Assembly (NCBI RefSeq): GCF_001665685.1
Contig: NZ_LZTB01000129.1
Span: 1 to 50,861, forward strand
DNA: 50,861 nt
From: Mycobacterium sp. 852013-50091_SCH5140682
GTDB lineage: Bacteria > Actinomycetota > Actinomycetes > Mycobacteriales > Mycobacteriaceae
Direction: 5' to 3'
Below, one piece after another: positions 17,140 to 25,934 of the stretch (its first letter is position 1; each line of letters opens with the position of its first letter). Below the pieces are notes generated by a model. The model saw only the letters and a list, made by a program, of their open reading frames with translations, made no database searches and was not told the DNA's origin. The position numbers and the translations under genes are program-made.

Positions 17140-20100
17140 TCAGCTGTGCCGCAGTGGAGCAGGACTCCACCAGCCGCTGCGGGTGGTGGTGCCCAGGTCG
17201 AGGCGGGCGGGCACGGCGTCGGTGTACCACGGCGTCAGCCGCTGCAACGAACCCCAATCCCGGAACCAGTCGCCCTTGAGATAGGTCGGCACCGTCGCGG
17301 CCCGGAACATCAACTCGGTGATGCCCAGCGGCCCGCCGCCCAGGTAGTCCATCACCGGCGAGTTGGCCTCGGCACCGAACCGGTCCGGCAGGATCCGCCA
17401 CTTCGGCACCTCGATCACGCCGTACTGATGGCCGAACGGCCGCTGGCACGGGAAGGCCAGGCCCACGAGCCAATCCAGCATCACCGGGTCGGTCGAACCG
17501 ACCACGTCCTGCAGGGTGCGCAGGGCGGGGATCCGCGGCGGGGTCACCGCGATCCAGTGCTGCGGGGCCAAGTCGTCGTCGGTGGCGACCAGCCGGATCT
17601 GGGTGGCGTCGCGCGGAATGGCCGCCATCGGCGCGCGCAGGTTGCGCCACGCCGGGGCGGCGCCGACGTCGGCGAAGCCGAGGCTGCCCCCGGGCCGGTC
17701 GGCCGCGGCCTGCTCGTCGGTGGCCCACTGCACGACGACCTCGCCCGCGTTGAACCGCCCGGCGGCCGAGACCACCAACAGCGGCCCGGCCGTGTCGCGG
17801 TTCGGCAGCTGGTACCACGCCGAGCGCAGCGACGACGGGATCTGGGTGCCCGCGCGCCAGCTGCCCAGCACCGGGGTGGCCGCGGGGTTCAGCCCGAACG
17901 GCAGCCGCGCGCGCGAACCGTTGACGCCTGCCGCGGCGGTGGTCCCGCCCTCGGTGCCGCCTTCGCTGGCGGTGGTGGTGCCCGATTCGGTGTCGGCGAA
18001 GTTGGTGGAGCCGGGTTGTTCCATCACCGGATCCGCCGATACGTCCGACGGTATGCCGTTGGGGGTGAAGCCCTGTGAGGTGACCGCGCCGAGCGCCTGG
18101 CCGGTCGGCTGGCCGATGGGCGTCAGCGCGCCTTCGTTGGTGTTCTCCTCGACCATCACGTCGCTGGCCAACCCGCAGGTCTTACCGGCCAGCGCCTCCA
18201 GGTTGGAGCGGCCCACCGACCAGGCCGGGTACTGGTCGGTCATCGCCAGCGTCAGCGACAGCACCTCGAACATCACCAGCACCCATGTCGCGATCGCGAG
18301 CGGGGCCTGAGCCAGCCGCTGCCACCTGCCCGGTGGACCGGCGGGGGACTCGTCGCGTCCGGTGAAGTGGAACCACGCGGCCAGCAGCAGGGCCAGCACC
18401 GAGAAGCCCAGCAGGATCGTGGTGAAGCCGAAGTGCCACTGCGGGAACGAGTTCGACCAGGGCACACCGAAGTTGGAGACATACCACCAGCCGTTGACCG
18501 TCGCGAACGACAGGGCCGTCACGAACAGCACCGCAGCCCCGAACATCGCCCGGTTGCGCCGGGATTTCATCGCCGCTGCCGTCACCGCCACGGCGGCCAG
18601 CGCGCCCAGCGACCCGGCCAGCCCGGCGAACACCCCGAAGTGATGCGTCCACTTGGTGGGGGTGAACATCATCGCGAAGAACGAGATGATCGTGATGCCG
18701 ATGATGCGTCGGCTCGGACCGGCCGCGGTGCCGGGCACGCGGCCCTTGCGCAGCGACATGGCAACCGAAACCGCAAGCGCCAGAAGCAGAGTCAGCACGC
18801 CGAAGCGTCGGGCCACCGAGCCGTCCGGACTCGTGGTGAACAGCCGCTCATAGCGGATGTGCTCGTCGAACCAGGCCAGGCTCGGGCCGACGGTCGACTT
18901 GAAGGAGCTGGCCTGGATCTCACCGACCAGCGTCTGGTCCCGGAAGATCAAGATGATGGTGACCGTGCATGCGGCCAGGATCGGTGCCAGCAGCGCCAGA
19001 TGCCCGAACCGGGAAGTATGGCGCGCCACAATGGTTTTCAGCGGTCCTACGGCCACCAGCAGGGCGCCGACGGCGGCGATGCCGGTCGGCCCGGAGAAGA
19101 GGGTCAACGCGCCGATGATGATGGCGATGGCCACCGGCAGCATCCGGTTGGTGGCCACGCCGCGTTCCACCGAACACCACGTCAGCAGGATGCCGAGGGC
19201 GATGATCGGCTCGGGGCGCAGCCCGTTGTTCAGTGGCAGCCAGAACGCCAGGAACAATCCGGCCGCGGTCCAGGCCGCTGCCCGGCTCTGTTTGACGGCG
19301 TGGCCGAGTCGCGGGATGACCTCGCGGCTGATCACCCACCAACAGGCCAGCGCCATCAGCAGCGTCGGCAACCGCAGCCACACACTCGCGGTGCTGACAT
19401 GCGCCCACAGCGCCAGCAGGTCGTAGTACCAGCCGAACGGTGCCTCGGGGGTGCCGAACCAGCGGTAGTAGTTGGCCATGTAGCCGGCGTGTTCGGACAC
19501 CCGGGCCATGGTGAGGATGTAGCCGTCGTCGGATGTGTTGGAGCCGACGAAATGCCACCACACCAGCACGGCGCTGACCAGGCCGTCGAGTACCGAGATC
19601 GACCACCAGCGCGGGGGCAGGAAGCGTCGCTGTTTGACGCCGTCGGCGGCGTCGAGCACATGCAGGGCGCCCAGGGCCACGACGGTCATGACGACGCCGA
19701 TGATCATCGCCAGCATCTTGAGCAGCGTGGGTGAGCTGCTGTATCGCGTGTCGATGGTGGCCGAGAAGGTCAAACCCTGCGGGGCGGGGCCGGACAGGTC
19801 GGTGAACACGCCGATGATCTGCGGGCGGAAGTCGTAGCCGCTGCGCTCACCGCGCAACGGCGCGTTGGGGTCCCGGGACGGATCGCTCGACGGTCCCTGG
19901 GTGAGGCCGACGAATTCGCCGGTCACCTTGTCGGCATGCGCGGTGAAGGTCAGGTACTTGCAGGCCGGGCTTAGTACCCGGTCCAGCGGGGCGCTGACCA
20001 CCGGGGTGTTGCGGACGATGACCAGCAGGTCGTTGTTGACGCGTTCGATGAGCAGTCCGCGGTCGACGGCCTTGGGTGCCTGCTTGGGCACGGTCGAGAG

Positions 20101-20394
20101 CAGCACGGTGCGGTCGCGGTTGTCCGGGCCGGCCAGCCCTGCGGCGGCCTGGCACGGCACGTTGATGGTCAGGTCGGTCGCGACATATCCGATCAGCGGG
20201 GCGTTGACGCTCTGCCAGGTGCCGTTCTGCGGCCAGTTGAGCTGCGCGGTGGTCTGCGTGACCGGCAGCAGCGGGGTCGCGATGGCCATGATTGCGCCGA
20301 GAAGACCGGCAACGATGGCGATCAGCCGCGCTGTCCGGTGGTTGGCGCCCGTAGCGATCACGGGGTTTGATGCTATCGGCGCGTCAACGGCCAT
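17140..20394 (-). CDS. embC: Arabinosyltransferase EmbC
   Basis: GT53 arabinosyltransferase of 1084 residues that elongates the arabinan of lipoarabinomannan using decaprenyl-phospho-arabinose at the outer membrane face. The N-terminal helix RTARLIAIVAGLLGAIMAIATPLLP is followed by QTTAQLNWPQNGTWQS. The catalytic Asp pair is in NTSDDGYILTMARVSEHAGY; the C-terminal domain has LDWLVGLAFPCQRPFGHQYG. The start overlaps the aftA 3' end by 11 bases, so the genes are cotranscribed. Unlike the usual arrangement, embA does not follow directly. Confidence 0.97.
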   Translation of the reverse strand: MAVDAPIASNPVIATGANHRTARLIAIVAGLLGAIMAIATPLLPVTQTTAQLNWPQNGTWQSVNAPLIGYVATDLTINVPCQAAAGLAGPDNRDRTVLLSTVPKQAPKAVDRGLLIERVNNDLLVIVRNTPVVSAPLDRVLSPACKYLTFTAHADKVTGEFVGLTQGPSSDPSRDPNAPLRGERSGYDFRPQIIGVFTDLSGPAPQGLTFSATIDTRYSSSPTLLKMLAMIIGVVMTVVALGALHVLDAADGVKQRRFLPPRWWSISVLDGLVSAVLVWWHFVGSNTSDDGYILTMARVSEHAGYMANYYRWFGTPEAPFGWYYDLLALWAHVSTASVWLRLPTLLMALACWWVISREVIPRLGHAVKQSRAAAWTAAGLFLAFWLPLNNGLRPEPIIALGILLTWCSVERGVATNRMLPVAIAIIIGALTLFSGPTGIAAVGALLVAVGPLKTIVARHTSRFGHLALLAPILAACTVTIILIFRDQTLVGEIQASSFKSTVGPSLAWFDEHIRYERLFTTSPDGSVARRFGVLTLLLALAVSVAMSLRKGRVPGTAAGPSRRIIGITIISFFAMMFTPTKWTHHFGVFAGLAGSLGALAAVAVTAAAMKSRRNRAMFGAAVLFVTALSFATVNGWWYVSNFGVPWSNSFPQWHFGFTTILLGFSVLALLLAAWFHFTGRDESPAGPPGRWQRLAQAPLAIATWVLVMFEVLSLTLAMTDQYPAWSVGRSNLEALAGKTCGLASDVMVEENTNEGALTPIGQPTGQALGAVTSQGFTPNGIPSDVSADPVMEQPGSTNFADTESGTTTASEGGTEGGTTAAAGVNGSRARLPFGLNPAATPVLGSWRAGTQIPSSLRSAWYQLPNRDTAGPLLVVSAAGRFNAGEVVVQWATDEQAAADRPGGSLGFADVGAAPAWRNLRAPMAAIPRDATQIRLVATDDDLAPQHWIAVTPPRIPALRTLQDVVGSTDPVMLDWLVGLAFPCQRPFGHQYGVIEVPKWRILPDRFGAEANSPVMDYLGGGPLGITELMFRAATVPTYLKGDWFRDWGSLQRLTPWYTDAVPARLDLGTTTRSGWWSPAPLRHS

Positions 20395-22303
20395 CGGGAG
20401 TCGCTTTCTGGTCAGGCTTGCGGATGGCCAGCACGAACGGCCCGACCTCCGACACGTCGAACCGCGGATCGCGGAACAGCGCCGAGTTCAGTTCGACGTG
20501 GTAGCGGCGCACGTTGGGCTGGTTCGGGTAGACGTCGGAGGCCAACCGCAGGGTGTAGGTGTCACCAGCGCCGCGGCGCATGAGGAACACTGTGGGCGCT
20601 TTCCAGGGCAGTCCGTCGAGCGCCTTGATGAACTGGTCGGCGGTGCTCAGTGTGCCCCAGCCCTCGATGGTGCCTGCGCGTTCCTTGAACTGGGCCAGCG
20701 GGTTGGCGTAGTGCGACGTCAGTCCTTGGAAGCCGTAGTACGGGTAGTACGACAGGAAGCTGTAGTCGGCCGTGAGCACCACGGTCTGATTGCGGGGGAC
20801 ACCCGTGACCTCGAGGATCTTGGCGTCGACCGCGCGGTAGTACTGCTCGGCGCCGGGCGGCCTGCGGTCGGCGCGCACCCCGGTGCCGTCGGTGTCGGTG
20901 TAGGCCACGTTGATGTCCGGACGCAGCACGTCGGGGATGTCCTGGCTGAAGGTCAGCCCGCCGATGGTGCCGATCGTCGCCGCCACGGCGATGACGCGCT
21001 GCCGGGTCGGCGGCTCATAGCGGCGGGCGATCGCGAGCGTCGCCTCGATGAACCCGAACGCGCCCGCGGTGGTCAACAGCACGGTCAGCATGGATTGCAG
21101 CCGGAACGACAACAGGGTGGTGCCGACGAGCGTGGTGAGCATCGACAGCAGTGACCAGGCGTAGATCGCGACCACGCCGAAGGCCAGTGCACCCGCTCGC
21201 GTCGATGTGCGCGCCCGCACCACCAGCCACAGCGTGCCGACCATGCACAGCGCGCCGAGCAGCGTGAAGCTCAGCATCGGGAAGGTCAGCTGGGCCCCGG
21301 CATCAGGCAGATAGTGCTGGGCGGTGCCCTTGTCGGCGGGGTGGCCCTTGGCCGCGGCGACCAGATACGGGCCCCACGTGAGCAGCGCGATGACGCCGGA
21401 GATCCCCGCGATGACTGCGAGCCGCAGCAGTGGGCCCCAGTGTCTGCGGGTCGCGGCCAGCACGACCGCCATGATCGTCAGCGTGAAGGCGCAGTAGATG
21501 AACAGCAGGGTGTAGAAGAGGGCGGCGACGCCCAGGAAGATGCCGGTGCCGACGATAGCGGCCCACCCGCCGTTGCGGGTGCTGCCGTTTTCTTTTGTGC
21601 TCCTCGCGTGCGCGCGCAGCCCCGACCAGGCCAACACCAACACCGGCGGCAGCAGCACCGTGATGATCGCGGCATACGGTTCGGTGGTGGTGTAGGCCAG
21701 CATCGCCGCGGTGCTCGCGGTCGTGACGATCAGCGCGTACTCGAAGCGGATCATGGCCGCCCACAGCACGAGCGCCAGCGCCGCGGCGATGGTGATGGAG
21801 CTGATGGCCCACGGCTTGAACATCTCCCAGGCCGGGGTGCCGGTGCCTGCGGCGATGCGGCCGCCCATCCAGAACCAGCCGGCCGGGTAATAGGGCGGCA
21901 GCCCGAAGTAGGTCATGTCGTGCAGGCCGGGGCTGTCGGCGAGCCGCGTCAGGTATTCGGTGCGGAACTGCTGGTCGACCGAGACCCCGAAGAGGTACAG
22001 CTTGGTGGCACCGAGCGGCATCGCGAGCGTCACCACGGAGAACGCCGAAAGGAAGACCAGCGCGGCGAGCCGGGCCAGGGTTTTGCGGCCCCGTCGCCAA
22101 ATCAGTCCCGACGCGAAAAGTCCTGCCAGACAACCGAACTGGCCCACGGTGGTGAGGGCGTGCAGTTGGTTGGAGGTGTTGTAGGCCGGCCATTGGACCC
22201 GGGCGATCGCGGTGATCGCCACTCCGGCCACCACCGAGGCGATCAGCACGGCGACGACCATCTGGCCGACCACCCTGGCCGGACCGATGAGTCCGGCCCG
22301 CAT
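20384..22303 (-). CDS. aftA: Galactan 5-O-arabinofuranosyltransferase AftA
   Basis: Membrane GT-C enzyme of 639 residues that puts the first arabinose units onto galactan, priming arabinan synthesis for EmbA/EmbB. About eleven to thirteen hydrophobic helices fill residues 10-440, beginning VVGQMVVAVLIASVVAGVAI; the C-terminal 200 residues are extracellular (PDINVAYTDTDGTG, YYPYYGFQGLTSHYANPLAQF). Length fits the family (643 in M. tuberculosis). The ATG shares one base with the dprE2 stop (TGATG) and the 3' end overlaps embC, so dprE2-aftA-embC are tightly coupled. Confidence 0.95.
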   Translation of the reverse strand: MRAGLIGPARVVGQMVVAVLIASVVAGVAITAIARVQWPAYNTSNQLHALTTVGQFGCLAGLFASGLIWRRGRKTLARLAALVFLSAFSVVTLAMPLGATKLYLFGVSVDQQFRTEYLTRLADSPGLHDMTYFGLPPYYPAGWFWMGGRIAAGTGTPAWEMFKPWAISSITIAAALALVLWAAMIRFEYALIVTTASTAAMLAYTTTEPYAAIITVLLPPVLVLAWSGLRAHARSTKENGSTRNGGWAAIVGTGIFLGVAALFYTLLFIYCAFTLTIMAVVLAATRRHWGPLLRLAVIAGISGVIALLTWGPYLVAAAKGHPADKGTAQHYLPDAGAQLTFPMLSFTLLGALCMVGTLWLVVRARTSTRAGALAFGVVAIYAWSLLSMLTTLVGTTLLSFRLQSMLTVLLTTAGAFGFIEATLAIARRYEPPTRQRVIAVAATIGTIGGLTFSQDIPDVLRPDINVAYTDTDGTGVRADRRPPGAEQYYRAVDAKILEVTGVPRNQTVVLTADYSFLSYYPYYGFQGLTSHYANPLAQFKERAGTIEGWGTLSTADQFIKALDGLPWKAPTVFLMRRGAGDTYTLRLASDVYPNQPNVRRYHVELNSALFRDPRFDVSEVGPFVLAIRKPDQKATPDGR

Positions 22304-23067
22304 CAGATGGGAAGCCTACGGAAGATGGGCCGCGGGATGTGCCGCAACACCATCATCACGTAGCGGAACGCCCCTGGCGCCCAGACCAGCTCCTTGCCCT
22401 TGGCCGAGGCGGTGACCGCCAGCTCGGCGACGTATTCCTTGTCGACGGTCAGCGGGGCTTCCTTGACGTGCGCGCTCATCCGGGTGCGCACCTGCCCGGG
22501 CCGGATCACCAGCACGCGGACACCGAACTCCCGCAGCGCCTCCCCGAGGCCGAGATAGAAGCCGTCCAGACCGGCCTTGGTGGAGCCGTAGACGAAGTTG
22601 GAGCGACGCACCCGCTCGCCAGCGGCCGAGCTCATCGCGATGATGCGGCCAGAGCCCTGGGCGCGCATCTTCTCACCGAGCAGTACGCCGACGGAAACCG
22701 CTGCGGTGTAGTTGATTTCGGCGATCTGCACGGCCTTGCGCTGGTTCTGCCACAGCTCCTCGGCGTCGCCGAGAAGCCCGAACGCCACGATGGCGACGTC
22801 CACGTCACCACCGGCGAACGCCTTGTCGATGACGGCGGGGTGGCTGGCAGTGTCGACGGCGTCGAAGTCGATCACCTCGACATCCTTGGCGCCTGCGGCG
22901 CGCATCTGAGCGACCGCGGCCTCGCGGCCCGGATCGTCGGGCAGCGCGGCCAGCACGATGCGGGCCGACGCGTCGCGCAGATAGCGCTCACAGATCGCCA
23001 GCCCGATCTCAGAAGTGCCGCCGAGCAGCAGGATCGTCTGGGGGTTACCTACGGCGTCGAACACCAT
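22303..23067 (-). CDS. dprE2: Decaprenylphosphoryl-2-keto-ribose reductase DprE2
   Basis: Short-chain dehydrogenase of 254 residues that reduces decaprenyl-phosphoryl-2-keto-ribose to decaprenyl-phospho-arabinose, completing the epimerisation begun by DprE1. The NAD(P)-binding motif is LLLGGTSEIGLAI (residues 13-25); the catalytic Ser is in IIAMSSAAGE and the Tyr/Lys pair in VYGSTKAGLDGF. In M. tuberculosis it follows dprE1 directly; here furA-katG and a terminator lie between, so dprE2 needs its own promoter or readthrough. The stop overlaps the aftA ATG by one base. Confidence 0.96.
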   Translation of the reverse strand: MVFDAVGNPQTILLLGGTSEIGLAICERYLRDASARIVLAALPDDPGREAAVAQMRAAGAKDVEVIDFDAVDTASHPAVIDKAFAGGDVDVAIVAFGLLGDAEELWQNQRKAVQIAEINYTAAVSVGVLLGEKMRAQGSGRIIAMSSAAGERVRRSNFVYGSTKAGLDGFYLGLGEALREFGVRVLVIRPGQVRTRMSAHVKEAPLTVDKEYVAELAVTASAKGKELVWAPGAFRYVMMVLRHIPRPIFRRLPI

Positions 23068-23143
23068 CTAGCGCAGCTCCAAGCCTCGGGGGACATCGTG
23101 ACGAGGGTACCGTGTGGCCTCTCGCACAGACCCGAACGCTGAA

Positions 23144-23174
23144 CGCCCAGGCCGGCGCAGTGCCGGCCTGGGCG
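23144..23174. terminator. Perfect 13-base hairpin terminator after katG
   Basis: CGCCCAGGCCGGC (23144-23156) pairs perfectly with GCCGGCCTGGGCG (23162-23174) around a 5-base loop. It is 18 bases beyond the katG stop and 77 bases before the dprE2 start on the minus strand. The stem is almost all G-C. It should insulate dprE2-aftA-embC from the katG message. Confidence 0.8.
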
Positions 23175-23191
23175 TCCAGGCGAACCAGTGA

Positions 23192-25396
23192 TCAGGCGGT
23201 CAGGTCGAACCGATCGTTGTTCATCACCTTGGTCCACGCCGCGACGAAGTCCTTGACGAACTTCTCCTTGGCGTCGTCCTCGGCGTACACCTCGGCCAGG
23301 GCCCGCAGCTGCGAGTTCGAGCCGAACAGCAGGTCGACCCGGCTGGCGGTCCACTTCGGTGCACCGCTGGCGCGGTCGGTGCCGACGTAGGTGCCGTCAT
23401 CGGCCGGGGCCGGTGCCCACTTGGTGCCCATGTCGGTGAGGTTGACGAAGTAGTCGTTGGTCAGCTGACCCTTCTTGTCCGTCAACACGCCGAGGTCCGA
23501 GCCACCGTGGTTGGCGCCCAGCACGCGCAGGCCACCGATCAGCACGGTCATCTCGGGAGCCGTCAGGCCGAGCAGGTTGGCCCGGTCGATCAGCCGGTAC
23601 TCGGACGGCAGGCTGTCGCCCTTGCCCGCGTAGTTACGGAATCCGTCGCCCTTGGGCTCCAGGTAGGCGAACGACTCGACGTCGGTCTGCTCCTGGGTGG
23701 CGTCGCCACGACCCGAGCTGAACGGCACCGCGACATCGAAGCCGGCGTCCTTGATCGCCTTCTCGAGGCCGACGACACCGCCGAGGACCACCAGGTCGGC
23801 GAAGGACACACCGGTGTCGGACGCCTGCTGGATCTCCTCGAGCTTGCGGATCACCTGAGCCAGCTCGTCGGGCTCGTTGACCTCCCAGCCGAGCTGCGGC
23901 TGCAGCCGGATGCGGCCGCCGTTGGCACCGCCGCGCATGTCGCTGGAGCGGTACGACGCCGCCGCCTTCCACGCGGTGTCAACCAGCTGCTGCACGGTCA
24001 GACCCGAGTCCGCGATGGCCGCCTTCAGGGTGGCGACATCGGCATCGGACAGCGTCTTTCCGGCGGGCACGATGTCCTGCCACAGCCAGGTCTGCTTCGG
24101 CACCAGCGGCCCGAGGTAACGGACAACCGGTCCCATGTCGCGGTGCAGCAGCTTGAACCAGGCCTTGGCGTACTCCTCGGCCAGCTCTTCGGGGTGATCC
24201 AGCCAGCGGCGGGTGATCTCGCCGTAGATGGGGTCGAACCGCATCGACAGGTCGGTGGTCAGCATCGACGGGTGGGTCTTGCCGTTGCCCTGGGCCATCG
24301 GCACCGAGTTGGCCCAGCCGTTGTCCTTGGGCTTCCACTGGTTGGCGCCCGCGGGGCTCTTGGTCAGCTCCCACTCGTTGCTGTAGAGGATCTCCAGGAA
24401 CGAGTTGTCCCACTTGGTGGGGGTGTGCGTCCAGGTCACCTCGAGGCCGCTGCTGACGGTGTCGTTGCCGACGCCCGGGTTGGCCCAGCCGAGGCCCATC
24501 TGCTCCAGCGGGGCAGCCTCGGGCTCCACGCCGTTCTCGATGTCGGTGGCACCGTGGGTCTTGCCGAAGGTGTGGCCACCGACGATCAGCGCCGCGGTCT
24601 CGACATCGTTCATCGCCATCCGGCCGAAGGTCTCGCGGATGTCGATGGCGGCTGCCAGGTAGTCCGGATTGCCTTCGGGGCCTTCGGGGTTCACGTAGAT
24701 CAGGCCCATGTGGCTGGCCGCAAGCGGGTTCTCCAGCTTGGTGCGGTCACTGCTGCCTGCGTAGCGCTCCTGCGAGCCCAGCCACTCGTGCTCGGCGCCC
24801 CAGTAGATGTCCTCCTCGGGCTCCCAGTAGTCCGGGCGACCGAAGGCGAAGCCTGCGGTCTTGAAGCCCATGTGCTCCATCGCGCGGTTGCCCGCGTAGA
24901 CGATGAGGTCGGACCACGAGATCTTCTTGCCGTACTTCTTCTTCAGCGGCCACAGCAGACGACGCGCCTTGTCCAGGCTGACGTTGTCCGGCCAGCTGTT
25001 GAGCGGTGCGAAGCGCTGCATGCCGCGCCCGCCGCCGCCGCGGCCGTCCTCGACGCGGTAGGTGCCTGCCGCGTGCCACGACATACGGATGAAAAGCGGT
25101 CCGTAGTGCCCGAAGTCGGCGGGCCACCAGTCCTGCGAGTTGGTCAGCAGCTCATCGAAGTCGCGCTCGAAGGCCTCGAAGTCGAGAGTCTTGACTTCCT
25201 CGCGGTAGTCGTAGCCCTCGTCGGTCGGGTCGATCGCGGGCGGATTCTTCTGCAGGATCTTGAGATTGACGGCGTTGGGCCACCAGTCGCGGTTGCTGCC
25301 GCCCTCGACGGGAGGCTTGATCCGCATGGGGCAACCGCCTTCGGCGGGTTCGGTCTGAGCTTCACCAATGGGGGGATGGGTATCGGCTTCGGCCAT
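23192..25396 (-). CDS. katG: Catalase-peroxidase KatG
   Basis: Bifunctional heme catalase-peroxidase of 734 residues; removes hydrogen peroxide and activates isoniazid. The distal site is IRMSWHAAGTYR (Arg104, Trp107, His108); the proximal heme His is in VGGHTFGKTHG (His275). The Trp-Tyr-Met crosslink partners are all present: Trp107, Tyr234 in GLIYVNPEGP and Met260 in GRMAMNDVE. Ser316 in VSSGLEVTW aligns with M. tuberculosis Ser315, the susceptible residue. furA lies 35 bases upstream on the same strand, so both are probably transcribed from the furA promoter. A strong hairpin follows. Confidence 0.97.
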   Translation of the reverse strand: MAEADTHPPIGEAQTEPAEGGCPMRIKPPVEGGSNRDWWPNAVNLKILQKNPPAIDPTDEGYDYREEVKTLDFEAFERDFDELLTNSQDWWPADFGHYGPLFIRMSWHAAGTYRVEDGRGGGGRGMQRFAPLNSWPDNVSLDKARRLLWPLKKKYGKKISWSDLIVYAGNRAMEHMGFKTAGFAFGRPDYWEPEEDIYWGAEHEWLGSQERYAGSSDRTKLENPLAASHMGLIYVNPEGPEGNPDYLAAAIDIRETFGRMAMNDVETAALIVGGHTFGKTHGATDIENGVEPEAAPLEQMGLGWANPGVGNDTVSSGLEVTWTHTPTKWDNSFLEILYSNEWELTKSPAGANQWKPKDNGWANSVPMAQGNGKTHPSMLTTDLSMRFDPIYGEITRRWLDHPEELAEEYAKAWFKLLHRDMGPVVRYLGPLVPKQTWLWQDIVPAGKTLSDADVATLKAAIADSGLTVQQLVDTAWKAAASYRSSDMRGGANGGRIRLQPQLGWEVNEPDELAQVIRKLEEIQQASDTGVSFADLVVLGGVVGLEKAIKDAGFDVAVPFSSGRGDATQEQTDVESFAYLEPKGDGFRNYAGKGDSLPSEYRLIDRANLLGLTAPEMTVLIGGLRVLGANHGGSDLGVLTDKKGQLTNDYFVNLTDMGTKWAPAPADDGTYVGTDRASGAPKWTASRVDLLFGSNSQLRALAEVYAEDDAKEKFVKDFVAAWTKVMNNDRFDLTA

Positions 25397-25431
25397 GACA
25401 AATCCTTTCCGGGCTGGTGGATTGAAAATGG

Positions 25432-25863
25432 TTATCTACTTGGAGCAATGGAACATTCGGGGCAGGTGCCCCAGTAGATGACCTCGGCTTCATCGATCTC
25501 GAAGCCATGGTCTTCTGACGCGGTCAGACAGGGGGCTGTACCGACCGCACAATCGACGTCGGCGATGGCGCCACACGAGCGGCATACGACGTGGTGGTGG
25601 TTGTCGCCGATCCGGGACTCGTAGCGAGCCACGGATCCGGAGGGTTGGATGCGCCGCACCAGACGGGCTGCGGTCAATGCGTGCAGCGAGTCGTAGACGG
25701 CTTGGTGGGATACCTCGGGCAGCTCGTCACGCACCGCACGAATGATGGAATCCGTGTCGGCGTGAGGATGCGCGTGGACCGCTGTGAGCACCGCCACCCG
25801 GGGGCGAGTGACCCGCATGTCGGCGGTCCGCAGCATCTGCTGGAAGTCCGCAGTCGTCGCCAC
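25432..25863 (-). CDS. furA: Ferric uptake regulator FurA
   Basis: Fur-family metal- and peroxide-responsive repressor of 143 residues from a GTG. The winged helix (MRVTRPRVAVLTAVHAHPHADTDSI, then VSHQAVYDSLHAL) precedes the metal-binding region with ESRIGDNHHHVVCRSCGAIADVDC and a second pair in YWGTCPECS. The two CxxC motifs (CRSC and CPEC) indicate a structural zinc. FurA represses its own operon with katG, which follows directly. Its promoter and probable operator lie directly upstream of the GTG, giving an almost leaderless message. Confidence 0.95.
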   Translation of the reverse strand: MATTADFQQMLRTADMRVTRPRVAVLTAVHAHPHADTDSIIRAVRDELPEVSHQAVYDSLHALTAARLVRRIQPSGSVARYESRIGDNHHHVVCRSCGAIADVDCAVGTAPCLTASEDHGFEIDEAEVIYWGTCPECSIAPSR

Positions 25864-25869
25864 GTCCTG

Positions 25870-25899
25870 CAGTCTTGTCCCTTATCTGGAATTAGTCAA
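25870..25899 (-). promoter_or_regulatory. furA-katG promoter with probable FurA operator
   Basis: On the minus strand the segment reads TTGACT (25899-25894), AATTCCAGATAAGG (25893-25880), then an AAGACT-like -10 near 25876. The TTGACT-AATTCCAGA-AAGG layout is what I remember of the conserved AT-rich furA operator in mycobacteria. The GTG of furA is 36 bases after the start of the -35. Confidence 0.65.
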
Positions 25900-25934
25900 G
25901 AAAAACTTCTGGGGACTGCTTAGGGCTGTTCTGA

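Noticed and set aside
23192..25863. furA-katG as a newly acquired insertion between dprE1 and dprE2
   Set aside because: Composition matches the neighbours and I recall the same order in M. smegmatis, so it is an established arrangement.
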